From Actinomycetota bacterium (lineage in GTDB: Bacteria; Actinomycetota; Actinomycetes; Actinomycetales; Actinomycetaceae), in the NCBI GenBank assembly GCA_019425105.1, contig JAHYYD010000015.1, positions 1 through 19,209 of the forward strand: a stretch of DNA of 19,209 bases, given 5' to 3'. This document shows positions 13,320 to 19,209 of this stretch, piece by piece. The first letter of the stretch is position 1. Every line of letters starts with the position of its first letter. Under the pieces are notes generated by a model that saw nothing but the letters and a program-made list of their open reading frames with translations, did no database searches and had not been told where the DNA came from. The position numbers and the translations under genes were made by a program.

Positions 13320-14143
13320 GGACGATCCCCGGCCTTGTCGGAGGTGAGTGTGCCCACGGGGGTTCCGGCCTCGTCGACGACCAGGCCGCCCGGCCCGGCG
13401 ATGCGCACCGGGCGCGCGGCGCGCGAGGCGCCCACGAACTCCGCGACGAACGGCGACGCGGGGGAGGAGAGCAGCTCTGAGGGCGTGCCCACCTGCTCGA
13501 TGCGGCCACCCGTCGAGAGGACGGCGACCTGGTCGCCCAGCGTGAACGCCTCGTCCACGTCGTGCGTGACGAAGAGGATCGTCGTACCCAGCGCCCGCTG
13601 GATCTCCTTTAGCTCGCGCTGCAGCTCCGCGCGCACGATCGGATCCAGCGCGCCAAAGGGCTCGTCCATCAGCAGGATGTCCGCGCGATTGGCCAGCGCC
13701 CGGGCCACGCCCACGCGCTGACGCTGCCCACCCGACAACTGAGCGGGGTAGCGCTGCGCCATCTCATCATCGAGGCCCACCAGACTCAGGAGCTCGAGCG
13801 CGCGCTCGCGGGAGGCCTGCTTCGTGGTGCCCTCCAGGCGCGGGACCGTCGCGATATTGTCGGCAATGCTTCGGTGGGGGAAGAGGCCGCCCTCCTGCAG
13901 GACGTAGCCGATCGAGCGGCGCAGGCGCACCGGATCCTCGCCCGCCACGTCCTCCCCGCGCACGAACACCGTGCCCGAGGTCGGGGTGACCATCGCGTTC
14001 ACCATCCGCATGAGCGTCGTCTTGCCGCAGCCCGAGGTGCCCAGGAAGACGGTCGTGGAACCCTGCTCGACGGTGAGGGAAAAGTCGTCGACGGCTCGTG
14101 TGCCGCCCGGGTACGTCTTGGAGACGTGGTCGAAGCGAATCAT
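13316..14143 (-). CDS. Compatible-solute ABC transporter ATP-binding protein (OpuCA/ProV-like)
   Basis: A 275-residue ATPase. Walker A is GTSGCGKTT at 35-43, Q-loop LQEGGLFPH at 82-90, signature LSGGQRQR at 136-143, Walker B ILLMDEP at 156-162, and H-loop THD at 193-195. The ProV/OpuCA-type ending IEQVGTPSELLSSPASPFVAEFV is present at 215-237, but only about 38 residues follow it. The tandem CBS domains of long OpuCA/OpuA ATPases, which sense ionic strength in those systems, are therefore missing. The ATG has AAGGAG upstream and overlaps the marR stop as ATGA. It energises import by the two permeases downstream. Confidence 0.92.
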   Translation of the reverse strand: MIRFDHVSKTYPGGTRAVDDFSLTVEQGSTTVFLGTSGCGKTTLMRMVNAMVTPTSGTVFVRGEDVAGEDPVRLRRSIGYVLQEGGLFPHRSIADNIATVPRLEGTTKQASRERALELLSLVGLDDEMAQRYPAQLSGGQRQRVGVARALANRADILLMDEPFGALDPIVRAELQRELKEIQRALGTTILFVTHDVDEAFTLGDQVAVLSTGGRIEQVGTPSELLSSPASPFVAEFVGASRAARPVRIAGPGGLVVDEAGTPVGTLTSDKAGDRP

Positions 14144-14583
14144 GCGCGCTCCTTCGCGGCCTCGGTGATGAGCGCGAGGCTGCGCGTCAGCTCCTCGCGC
14201 TGGGCTGTGGACAGTGGCGCGAAGAGGCGTTCCTGCTCCGTCTCGACGATCATGCAGGCCTTCTCAAGGTGTGCCAGGCCCTCTTCCGTCACCGTCAGGA
14301 TTATTGCGCGCCGGTCGTGCTCGCATGGGGTGCGGTGCAGGAGCCCGTCTCGGTGGAGGCGATCCACGAGGCGCGAGGCCGCTCCCAGGGTGATGCCCTG
14401 GCTCGCGGCGACCTCCTGGATGCGGCACGCGGGCGTATCGCGGACCGTGCGCAGGACGAGGAAACGGCCGAGCGTGAGCGCGTTTCCTGCCTCGGAAAGG
14501 GCGGATTCGACCGCGTTCCACGCGCCCATTTCCGTGTGAATTAGCGCTGTGAAGAGCGAGGGTGCACATGATGCCATGTCCAC
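14140..14583 (-). CDS. MarR-family transcriptional regulator
   Basis: A 147-residue winged-helix regulator. The helix-turn-helix covers IQEVAASQGITLGAASRLVD, and the wing follows with the family motif DRRAIILTVTEEG. Helices at both ends (1-40 and 110-147) would form the dimer interface. GTG at 14583 is the outer start; an ATG two codons later has a better-placed AAGG site (8 nt). It is the first gene of the operon with the compatible-solute transporter and overlaps the ATPase start by 4 nt, so it probably regulates its own operon. GbsR-type MarR relatives control osmolyte uptake in Bacillus, but no assignment as GbsR is made here. The effector is unknown. Confidence 0.9.
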   Translation of the reverse strand: MDMASCAPSLFTALIHTEMGAWNAVESALSEAGNALTLGRFLVLRTVRDTPACRIQEVAASQGITLGAASRLVDRLHRDGLLHRTPCEHDRRAIILTVTEEGLAHLEKACMIVETEQERLFAPLSTAQREELTRSLALITEAAKERA

Positions 14584-14624
14584 TACCTTACACGTAAATA
14601 ATTAACACGTATGGTTTTTGTCAG
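14584..14624 (-). promoter_or_regulatory. Promoter and candidate MarR operator of the osmolyte operon
   Basis: On the minus strand CTGACA (plus-strand TGTCAG, 14619-14624) and TATTTA (plus-strand TAAATA, 14595-14600) are 18 bp apart and give a plausible promoter. The DNA around the -10 contains ACACGTA twice, at 14590 and 14605, 15 bp apart, and a TTAC..GTAA palindrome. Repeats overlapping the promoter are what an autorepressor site would look like. Initiation would leave almost no leader before the start codon. Confidence 0.5.
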
Positions 14625-14702
14625 CGGAAATTTGTGCGCCGACGGATGACATATGTGCACGTCTGAGTCGTGAGTGTCAGCGGGAATCTGGCTGTGCGCC
14701 GG
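14619..14702. repeat. Pair of direct repeats upstream of marR
   Basis: TGTCAGCGGAAATTTGTGCG (14619) and TGTCAGCGGGAATCTGGCTG (14675) begin two related 24-28-bp segments, each ending GTGCGCCG. Each contains a minus-strand CTGACA, so a duplicated promoter or regulator site is possible. The rest of the gap to 14835 shows no gene. Confidence 0.5.
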
Positions 14703-14835
14703 TCCTGCCAAAGCAGCTCACGCCCAGTGATACAGTGCGTTGTAGAGGCGAGGGGCGTGATCGTGTTCTCGCTTCGGGCCTCGGCGGATGTGCGGCGGCG
14801 CGCATAGCGGAGTGGCACGTGCGTATCGAGGAAGG

Positions 14836-15549
14836 ATGATGCGGATGCGGGAACGTCTCTACTCCCTGCTCAATGGCGATGGGAGAGCAGCAATGTGGTA
14901 CGGGCGCATCATGACCGTGCTCATTATTGCCAGCCTCCTTCCCCTGTGTTTCAAGGGGTCCAGCCCGGTCCTCGAGTCGATTGAATACGTGTGCGTCCTC
15001 GTGTTCATCGTCGACTACCTGGCCCGCTGGGTGACGGCGGACCTCAAGCTACGCAAAGGCGCGTTGTCGTTCCTGATCTACCCCTTCACGCCGATGGCGA
15101 TCATCGACCTGGTGTCGATCCTGCCCGTCTTCAACGCCCTCAACGACGCGCTGCGCACGCTGCGAGTCCTCCGCCTGTTCCGCACGCTGCGGGCCTTCAA
15201 GCTCATCCGCTACTCGAAGAGCACCTCCGCCATCGCCGCCGTGTTCGAGAAGCAACGGGAGGCACTGCTGGCCGTCCTCTGCCTGGCGATCGGCTACATC
15301 CTCGTCAGCGCCCTCGTCATCTTCAACGTCGAGCCGGACACCTTCAACACGTTCTTTGACGCCGTGTACTGGGCGGTCGTCTCCCTGACGACCGTCGGCT
15401 ACGGCGATCTCTACCCCTCCTCCGACGTGGGGCGCACCATCGCCATGATCTCCTCGCTCATGGGCGTCGCGGTCGTCGCCCTGCCCTCCGGCATCATCAC
15501 GGCGGGCCTGCTCGACGAGCTGCGCGGAGGCGGTGGTGCTAGCGACTGA
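14836..15549 (+). CDS. Voltage-gated-type potassium channel (six transmembrane helices)
   Basis: A 237-residue ion channel. S1 is about 20-39, S2 47-67 and S3 77-99. S4, at 107-125, has basic residues at about every third position (LRTLRVLRLFRTLRAFKLIR), the voltage-sensor pattern. S5 is about 143-165, the pore helix 175-186, the selectivity filter TVGYGD at 186-191, and S6 200-226. The filter is a perfect potassium signature. The start is taken at the first of three closely spaced ATGs (14836, 14839, 14845) after GAGGAAGG; the later two are equally plausible. It would conduct K+ across the cytoplasmic membrane. It is divergent from the osmolyte operon and has no C-terminal RCK domain. Confidence 0.92.
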   Translation: MMRMRERLYSLLNGDGRAAMWYGRIMTVLIIASLLPLCFKGSSPVLESIEYVCVLVFIVDYLARWVTADLKLRKGALSFLIYPFTPMAIIDLVSILPVFNALNDALRTLRVLRLFRTLRAFKLIRYSKSTSAIAAVFEKQREALLAVLCLAIGYILVSALVIFNVEPDTFNTFFDAVYWAVVSLTTVGYGDLYPSSDVGRTIAMISSLMGVAVVALPSGIITAGLLDELRGGGGASD

Positions 15550-15601
15550 TGCGGTGGAGCTTTTGTTGCCGCGCGCATTCGTGTGGCCTCCGCTCACCTA
15601 A

Positions 15602-15714
15602 AAGTCGCACGTAATTCTCAGGCGGTCATTTTATAGGTGGGCTCACAAGCGTTGAAATTCCGCGGTTCGTGCTGATCGGGTTCTCGGCGTCGCTGGGGAA
15701 TTACGTGCGGAATT
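15602..15714 (+). repeat. Small dispersed element with terminal inverted repeats, copy B
   Basis: The 113-bp element has ends AAGTCGCACGTAATTC and GAATTACGTGCGGAATT, with a 12-bp perfect inverted core (CGCACGTAATTC). It is similar along its length to 159-269 and shares its left end with 1365-1394. It lies just downstream of the K+ channel gene in a convergent intergenic gap. No coding capacity and no target duplication are seen. Confidence 0.6.
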
Positions 15715-15726
15715 GGGAGAGATAAA

Positions 15727-15788
15727 CGAGGCCGGGACCCAACCCACCTCTCACCGCGCGGTGAGCGAGTGGCCGAGCCCCGGCCTCG
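15727..15788. terminator. Bidirectional terminator between K+ channel and uraA
   Basis: CGAGGCCGGG (15727-15736) pairs with CCCGGCCTCG (15779-15788), and a 16-bp palindrome, CTCACCGCGCGGTGAG (15750-15765), sits inside. It lies between two convergent genes and just after the uraA stop, so it can serve both directions. Confidence 0.65.
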
Positions 15789-15805
15789 TGAATGAAAGCG
15801 TCAGA

Positions 15806-17179
15806 TCAGGCGTCAGCCTGCGGCGCGGGAGAGCGGTGGCGCTTCGAATACGCCTCGCCTTCCAGCTCCGAACCCGACGGCGCGGACGCGGGCGTCGCAG
15901 CCTCCAGGTTCGTGCCGCGTAGCTTCGAAATCAGGCGCATGCCGTGGTAGATCAGCAGAGCCGAGGCGGTACCCAGCGCGATGCCCTCGAAGGACATGTC
16001 GCCGATCTTCCACGTGAAGTTCGCAATCGCGACGATCAACGCGACCGCAGCGGTGTTCAGGTTCACCGGGTTGGAGAAATCCACGCGGTTCTGCACCCAA
16101 ATACGCACGCCCAGCATGCCGATCATGCCGTACAGGACCGTGCCCGCACCGCCGAGGACGCCCGGAGGAATCGTCGCAATCAGCGCGCCGAACTTCGGTA
16201 GCATCGACAGAACCAGGGCAACACCAGCCGCGATTAAGTACGCGGCCGTCGAGTACACGCGGGTCGCCGCCATGACGCCGATGTTCTCCGCGTAGGTCGT
16301 CGTACCCGAACCGCCGCCGCTGCCGGCCAGCATCGTGGACAGGCCATCCGCCATGAGCGCGCGTCCCGTCAGGTCGTCCATGTTCTCACCCGTCATCGCG
16401 GACACAGACTTCACGTGGCCGACGTTCTCCGCGACCAGGATGAACACGACCGGCAGGAACAGGCCTAGGGTCGAGGGGGCAAAGCTCGGAGCCTGGAACT
16501 CGGGGAAGCCGATCCAAGCGGCCTTGCTCACGGTCGAAAAGTCGACCTGACCCTGAAGAATCGCGGCCACGTAGCCGATCAGCACGCCGATCAGGATCGA
16601 CAGGCGGCCCAGGATGCCCTTGAAGAGCACCGTCACGAGGCAGATCGACACGATCGTCACAACGGCAGTGATCGGGCCTTCCTTCACCCAGTTCCACGCG
16701 GCGGGTGCCAGGTTCAGGCCGATGAGAGCCACAATCGCACCCGTCACCACGGGCGGCATGACCGCGTCAATCCAGCGCACGCCCGCGAAGTGAACGATCA
16801 AACCAACCGTCGCAAGCGTCGCACCCGTCGCAATGATGCCGCCGAGCGCGTACGAAGACCCGAGAGTGCTCGACACCGCGGTAATCGGGGCAATCAGGGC
16901 GAACGAGGAACCCAGGTACGAGGGCAGACGGCCCGCCGTGATCAGGAAGAACAGCAGAGTGCCGATCGCGGTGAAAAAAAGCGTTGTCGACGGAGGGAAA
17001 CCCGTCAACAACGGAACAAGGAACGTCGCACCAAACATTGCGACCACGTGCTGGGCGCCAATGCCAATAGTGCGCGGCCACGACAGTCGCTCACCCGGGA
17101 GGACGACGTCACCGGGATTAATGGACGTGCCGTTACCGTGAAGCTTCCAACGGAACAGCGAAGTCTTCGTTTCGCTCAT
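15806..17179 (-). CDS. uraA: Uracil permease, NCS2 family (UraA/PyrP)
   Basis: A 457-residue membrane transporter, about 14 helices by family. The NCS2 substrate residues are present: Glu251 in AENVGH and Glu298 in TTTYAENIGVMAATRVYS, equivalent to the two key glutamates of E. coli UraA. GAQHVVAMFGATFLVP at 41-56 is the family's first-helix motif, and VDFSNPVNL also fits UraA. It imports uracil, probably with protons. The start is placed at MSETKTS; 53 further upstream codons in frame lack helix or family features. No clear ribosome site precedes the ATG, so the start is less certain than the gene. The C-terminal 35 residues are polar and low in complexity. A xanthine specificity cannot be excluded by eye. 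Confidence 0.88.
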   Translation of the reverse strand: MSETKTSLFRWKLHGNGTSINPGDVVLPGERLSWPRTIGIGAQHVVAMFGATFLVPLLTGFPPSTTLFFTAIGTLLFFLITAGRLPSYLGSSFALIAPITAVSSTLGSSYALGGIIATGATLATVGLIVHFAGVRWIDAVMPPVVTGAIVALIGLNLAPAAWNWVKEGPITAVVTIVSICLVTVLFKGILGRLSILIGVLIGYVAAILQGQVDFSTVSKAAWIGFPEFQAPSFAPSTLGLFLPVVFILVAENVGHVKSVSAMTGENMDDLTGRALMADGLSTMLAGSGGGSGTTTYAENIGVMAATRVYSTAAYLIAAGVALVLSMLPKFGALIATIPPGVLGGAGTVLYGMIGMLGVRIWVQNRVDFSNPVNLNTAAVALIVAIANFTWKIGDMSFEGIALGTASALLIYHGMRLISKLRGTNLEAATPASAPSGSELEGEAYSKRHRSPAPQADA

Positions 17180-17338
17180 AAGCGTACAAATCCGATCAGT
17201 TGATGGGCAGGATGGCCGTACCGGTCGGAATAACAGGGTAGCGCGTTTGCCCCTGTATCCGCAGGTTTCGCCACGCCTAAACCCCACGAGCGGCCAAAGT
17301 GTGGTGCACGCCCCTGCTGTTATGGAATAGTGGAGCAC
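17180..17338. promoter_or_regulatory. Divergent intergenic region of uraA and the two-helix protein
   Basis: It must hold promoters for both directions. The clearest structure is the inverted repeat ACAGGG, 12 bp, CCCTGT at 17233-17256, a possible operator or short hairpin. The minus strand within it has TACCCT as a candidate -10 for uraA. No PyrR-type attenuator or riboswitch is recognisable. Confidence 0.35.
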
Positions 17339-17776
17339 ATGAGCCAGCCGTCCCCGAACCTCGCCCCCACAGTCTCCAGCGTGCCCTGGGCGAACCCGGA
17401 CACTGCCTCGCCGACGAACATCGCCGGCGACCGCTACGGCTACGCGCCCGAGAGCGTCGCCCGCCAGAGCGTCCCGGTCTCGTACGACAGATTCCCAGGC
17501 ACGGAATACGTCAACATCCGGGAGGTCTTCGCCGACGGCGGCTACACCTCCCCCAAGCCCATCACGAACCCCATGGCGAAAATCGCCCTCTGGTTCGGCG
17601 TCTTCGGGTTCTTCGGCTTCACCCTCGTCATCAGCATCGTTCTCGCGGTCATCGCTCTGGTCCAGGCGCAGTCCCTCCCCGAGCGCATCGGCTCACGCGA
17701 GGCCATCGCCGCCCTCGTCTACGACGGCATCCTCGTCTTCATTGGCCTGTCCATCTACGCGCTCGGGCTCTTCTGA
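17339..17776 (+). CDS. Small two-helix membrane protein, DUF4190-like
   Basis: A 145-residue protein. Residues 1-75 are polar and Pro/Ser-rich, likely cytoplasmic or disordered, with tyrosines spread through them. Helices are about 82-109 (ALWFGVFGFFGFTLVISIVL) and 124-144. The layout resembles the DUF4190 group of actinobacterial membrane proteins, in which a proline-rich N terminus precedes a helix pair. ATG at 17339 follows GGAG closely; a GTG at 17330 would add three residues. It is divergent from uraA, with no evident functional link. Function unknown. Confidence 0.7.
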   Translation: MSQPSPNLAPTVSSVPWANPDTASPTNIAGDRYGYAPESVARQSVPVSYDRFPGTEYVNIREVFADGGYTSPKPITNPMAKIALWFGVFGFFGFTLVISIVLAVIALVQAQSLPERIGSREAIAALVYDGILVFIGLSIYALGLF

Positions 17777-17781
17777 TTCGC

Positions 17782-17835
17782 ACGAGGCCGGGGCTGCCTG
17801 TGGGGGTCGGCCTTCGCGGGTGCAGCCAGGCAGGC
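17782..17835 (+). terminator. Possible terminator after the two-helix gene
   Basis: CGAGGCCGGGGC occurs at 17784-17795, identical to other terminator arms in this window, but its partner arm is not complete. A separate CTGCCTG and CAGGCAG pair (17795-17801 and 17829-17835) could form a stem. Weak as a terminator. Confidence 0.35.
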
Positions 17836-17912
17836 GGTGGTCGAGTTGGCGCGCGCCCGCGGTTTCGATGCCACTGAATTGCCGGGGTGATCCGAGGAAG
17901 GTGTGGGTGTGT

Positions 17913-17952
17913 GCTTGCCTGCTTGCCTGCTTGCCTGCTTGCCTGCTTGCCT
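17913..17952 (+). repeat. 8-bp tandem repeat, five perfect copies
   Basis: GCTTGCCT repeats five times without error in a non-coding gap before the tRNA promoter. Because the unit is not a multiple of three, frames through it give repeating peptides that should not be taken as genes. Copy number is likely to vary by slippage. Confidence 0.9.
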
Positions 17953-18007
17953 GGGCGCGCGGTTTTTCGTGGGATTCCGGGCCTGTGATCTGGTCCATTG
18001 GCCAGGA

Positions 18008-18038
18008 TTGGCGCTGGGAGGCTTTTTTCGCTTATGAT
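18008..18038 (+). promoter_or_regulatory. Promoter of tRNA-Ser
   Basis: TTGGCG (18008-18013) and TATGAT (18033-18038) are 19 bp apart. A start near 18045 would give a short 5' leader before the tRNA. The -10 is strong, the -35 moderate. Confidence 0.6.
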
Positions 18039-18057
18039 TGTCCGGCACGATGTGCAC

Positions 18058-18145
18058 GGAGGATTCGCCTAGTGGCCTATGGCGCACGCTTGGAAAGCGT
18101 GTTGGGTGCAAGCCCTCGGGGGTTCGAATCCCCCATCCTCCGCCA
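18058..18145 (+). tRNA. tRNA-Ser(GGA)
   Basis: Acceptor arms GGAGGAT (18058-18064) and ATCCTCC (18135-18141) pair fully. The anticodon loop CTTGGAAAG gives anticodon GGA, reading UCC/UCU serine codons. A long variable arm, GTTGGGTGCAAGCCCTC, as in class II tRNAs, and the T loop GGTTCGAATC are present. Discriminator G142 is followed by an encoded CCA (18143-18145). It has its own promoter and terminator. Confidence 0.97.
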
Positions 18146-18150
18146 CCGGA

Positions 18151-18180
18151 CCCCGGAACCTGCCCAGGTTCCGGGGTTTT
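18151..18180 (+). terminator. Intrinsic terminator of tRNA-Ser
   Basis: CCCCGGAACCT and AGGTTCCGGGG form a perfect 11-bp stem around GCCC and are followed directly by TTTT. This is the most canonical terminator in the window. Confidence 0.9.
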
Positions 18181-18388
18181 GTTGCTTGTACCCCGCCTGA
18201 TCTCTGGCCGCCGCGAGTCCTGCCCGCCCGCGAGTCGTCCGCGCCGCGAGCCTTCGGCTCGGCGCGTCGCCTCGAAGCCCGGCCAGGCCCCGCAGGCCTC
18301 GCGGCGGCCTCCAATCGGGCGGGGCATGTCGCTGTGAGTGGCCAGGCCCTGCCGCCGCCCGCGGGCACCGTAGCCTGGCCCTGTGTCT
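18181..18388. other. Non-coding gap between tRNA-Ser and the ybaK-type gene
   Basis: No credible gene. A bulged hairpin (GAGCC, TTC, GGCTC with flanking GC arms) lies near 18247-18270. Frames here are GC-driven. Confidence 0.4.
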
Positions 18389-18408
18389 CGAAGCCGGCCC
18401 CGGCCTCG
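18389..18408 (-). terminator. Terminator of the YbaK-type gene
   Basis: CGAAGCCGG (18389-18397) and CCGGCCTCG (18400-18408) form a 9-bp stem with one wobble or mismatch position. It is 5 nt after the stop codon at 18414. Its right arm belongs to the recurring GCCCCGGCCTCG family. Confidence 0.6.
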
Positions 18409-18413
18409 TCCCC

Positions 18414-18977
18414 TTAGACTCCGAGCCCCTCGACGATCTCCGCTCCCGGGAGCGCGGCGAGGACCTCGCCCGTCACGAACAGCTTCGAGCGGCGTAGGCC
18501 CGAGCCGATGCAGCTCCAGCCGACCGCGCACGCCGAATCGATGAGGAGACGCCACGAGCCGGGCACGCCCACCGGCGTGATACCGCCGTACTCCATGCCC
18601 GACGCCTCGACGGCGCGGTCCTGCGGCCAGAAGCTCGCCTTGCGCACGTCGAGGCGTTTCTTCACGACGTGATTGACGTCAGCGTTCGTCGTCGCGCGCA
18701 CGACGCACGCCGCGATCCGCTCCTCGCCCGCGCGCTTGCCCGCCACCAGGATGCAGTTCGACGACAGCGCCAGATCCATGCCGAACTCGCGCGTCATGAC
18801 CTCCGTGTCCGCCAGCTCAGGGTCGATCGCGACGACGAGGGCCGACGAGGCCGTGGCCACCCCGTGCTCGGCCAGTGCGGTGAGAGCGGCCGCGACCGGC
18901 GGCGCGAGCAGATTCAGATTGTCCAGTGCGGGTGCGGGCTCCAGCGAGCCGACGCCGGGAATGATGATGTCGCTCAT
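18414..18977 (-). CDS. YbaK/ProX-type aminoacyl-tRNA deacylase
   Basis: A 187-residue protein. The YbaK/prolyl-tRNA-synthetase-associated domain is seen from about residue 45. ADVNHVVKKRLDVRKASFW (99-117) carries the conserved lysine region, GMEYGGITPVGVPG (127-140) is the family's Gly-rich motif, and IGSGLRRSKLFVTG follows. Such proteins hydrolyse mischarged aminoacyl-tRNAs such as Cys-tRNA(Pro) or Ala-tRNA(Pro); which tRNA this one edits is not clear. The start is set at MSDIIIPG. The frame extends 74 codons upstream through Arg/Thr-rich translation of repeats, which is rejected. No ribosome site is evident; TACCCT lies 6 nt before the ATG, so a leaderless message is possible. It is a single gene with its own terminator. 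Confidence 0.88.
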   Translation of the reverse strand: MSDIIIPGVGSLEPAPALDNLNLLAPPVAAALTALAEHGVATASSALVVAIDPELADTEVMTREFGMDLALSSNCILVAGKRAGEERIAACVVRATTNADVNHVVKKRLDVRKASFWPQDRAVEASGMEYGGITPVGVPGSWRLLIDSACAVGWSCIGSGLRRSKLFVTGEVLAALPGAEIVEGLGV

Positions 18978-19209
18978 GGTGTCAGGGTAGGCCTGTCGGC
19001 ATCGGAGTGTCTGGTGTGGCCGATGGGTAAGCCTGCGTGACGGCCGGGTGTGCGTCCGTGCCCGCGGTGTTCGGGGTCTGCGGTGTTTCGTGCCCGTAGT
19101 GTTTCGTGCCCGCGGTGTTCCGCGGCATGGTCGCCGCAGCTGCGCGCGCCGGGTGAAAACGTGTATGCTGGGGGCCGGTCCTCCGCGTGACGGTATCATC
19201 CGAACCTCC
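18978..19209. promoter_or_regulatory. Upstream region of the YbaK-type gene and window end
   Basis: It contains the probable promoter of the YbaK-type gene next to the ATG (minus-strand TACCCT) and the 16-bp tandem repeat at 19058-19121. The final 60 bp are GC-rich; a plus-strand TATGCT at 19164-19169 may be a -10 for a gene beyond the window. No gene start is seen inside the window. Confidence 0.35.
19058..19121 (+). repeat. 16-bp tandem repeat, four units
   Basis: Units start at 19058, 19074, 19090 and 19106 and read roughly GTGCCCGCGGTGTTTC. The third has GTAGTG where others have GCGGTG, and the second starts GGGTCTG. Periodicity is exact at 16 bp. Confidence 0.75.

Noticed and set aside
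14788..14835. Upstream start for the K+ channel (MCGGAHSG...)
   Set aside because: No ribosome site precedes it, whereas GAGGAAGG lies directly before the ATG cluster at 14836-14845.
17755..18555. 266-codon minus-strand frame crossing the tRNA-Ser gene
   Set aside because: It runs through the tRNA, its terminator and the 8-bp repeat, producing repetitive peptide. It is not a gene.
18978..19199. 74-codon N-terminal extension of the YbaK-type protein
   Set aside because: The translation is Arg/Thr/Pro-rich and runs through the 16-bp tandem repeat. The family normally starts near the chosen ATG.

Overview
The window looks like a chromosomal segment of a high-GC Gram-positive bacterium. The gene families and gene structure (fused OppD-OppF ATPase, lipoprotein binding proteins, few strong -35 boxes, GTG starts) fit the Actinomycetaceae (Actinomyces/Schaalia type). 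That taxonomic call is inference; no marker gene such as 16S rRNA is present.

Layout. (1) Positions 1-1978 and 3725-5118 hold almost no credible coding sequence. They carry two large, same-orientation copies of a modular repeat element (about 312-1346 and 3864-4757). Each copy has a palindrome, 20-bp tandem units, a 117-bp identical block, a long imperfect hairpin, a second hairpin whose two arms differ together between copies, and arrays of A-rich words spaced 42 bp apart in direct and then inverted orientation. An internally deleted ISL3-family IS with intact ends (1412-1857) and a small element with terminal inverted repeats (159-269, with relatives at 1365-1394 and 15602-15714) lie in or near this area. 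(2) Between the two large copies is a lower-GC two-gene operon on the minus strand: a PH-like/zinc-ribbon protein and an SPFH-SHOCT protein. (3) Positions 5119-10817, minus strand: a complete oligopeptide ABC importer, oppA, then oppB-oppC-oppDF; a perfect 17-bp hairpin follows oppA. (4) Positions 11075-14583, minus strand: a five-gene operon, marR regulator, ATPase, permease, permease, binding protein, of the glycine betaine/choline/carnitine (OpuC/ProU-like) type, with 4-nt overlaps at every junction. (5) A divergent six-helix voltage-gated-type K+ channel (14836-15549). (6) Convergent to it, a UraA-type uracil permease (15806-17179), and divergent from that a small two-helix membrane protein (17339-17776). 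(7) tRNA-Ser(GGA) with its own promoter and terminator. (8) A YbaK-family aminoacyl-tRNA deacylase on the minus strand.

Together the conventional genes describe nutrient uptake (peptides, pyrimidine base), osmolyte uptake with its own MarR-family regulator, and potassium flux. The compatible-solute operon and the K+ channel are divergent neighbours, which suggests but does not show a shared role in turgor or ion balance.

The least explained part is the modular repeat element. The pattern across its two copies, conserved pairing rather than conserved sequence plus a 42-bp spacing (four helical turns at 10.5 bp per turn), points to selection on nucleic-acid structure rather than protein. Several intrinsic terminators in the second half of the window share one stem sequence, CGAGGCCGGGGC or a close variant.
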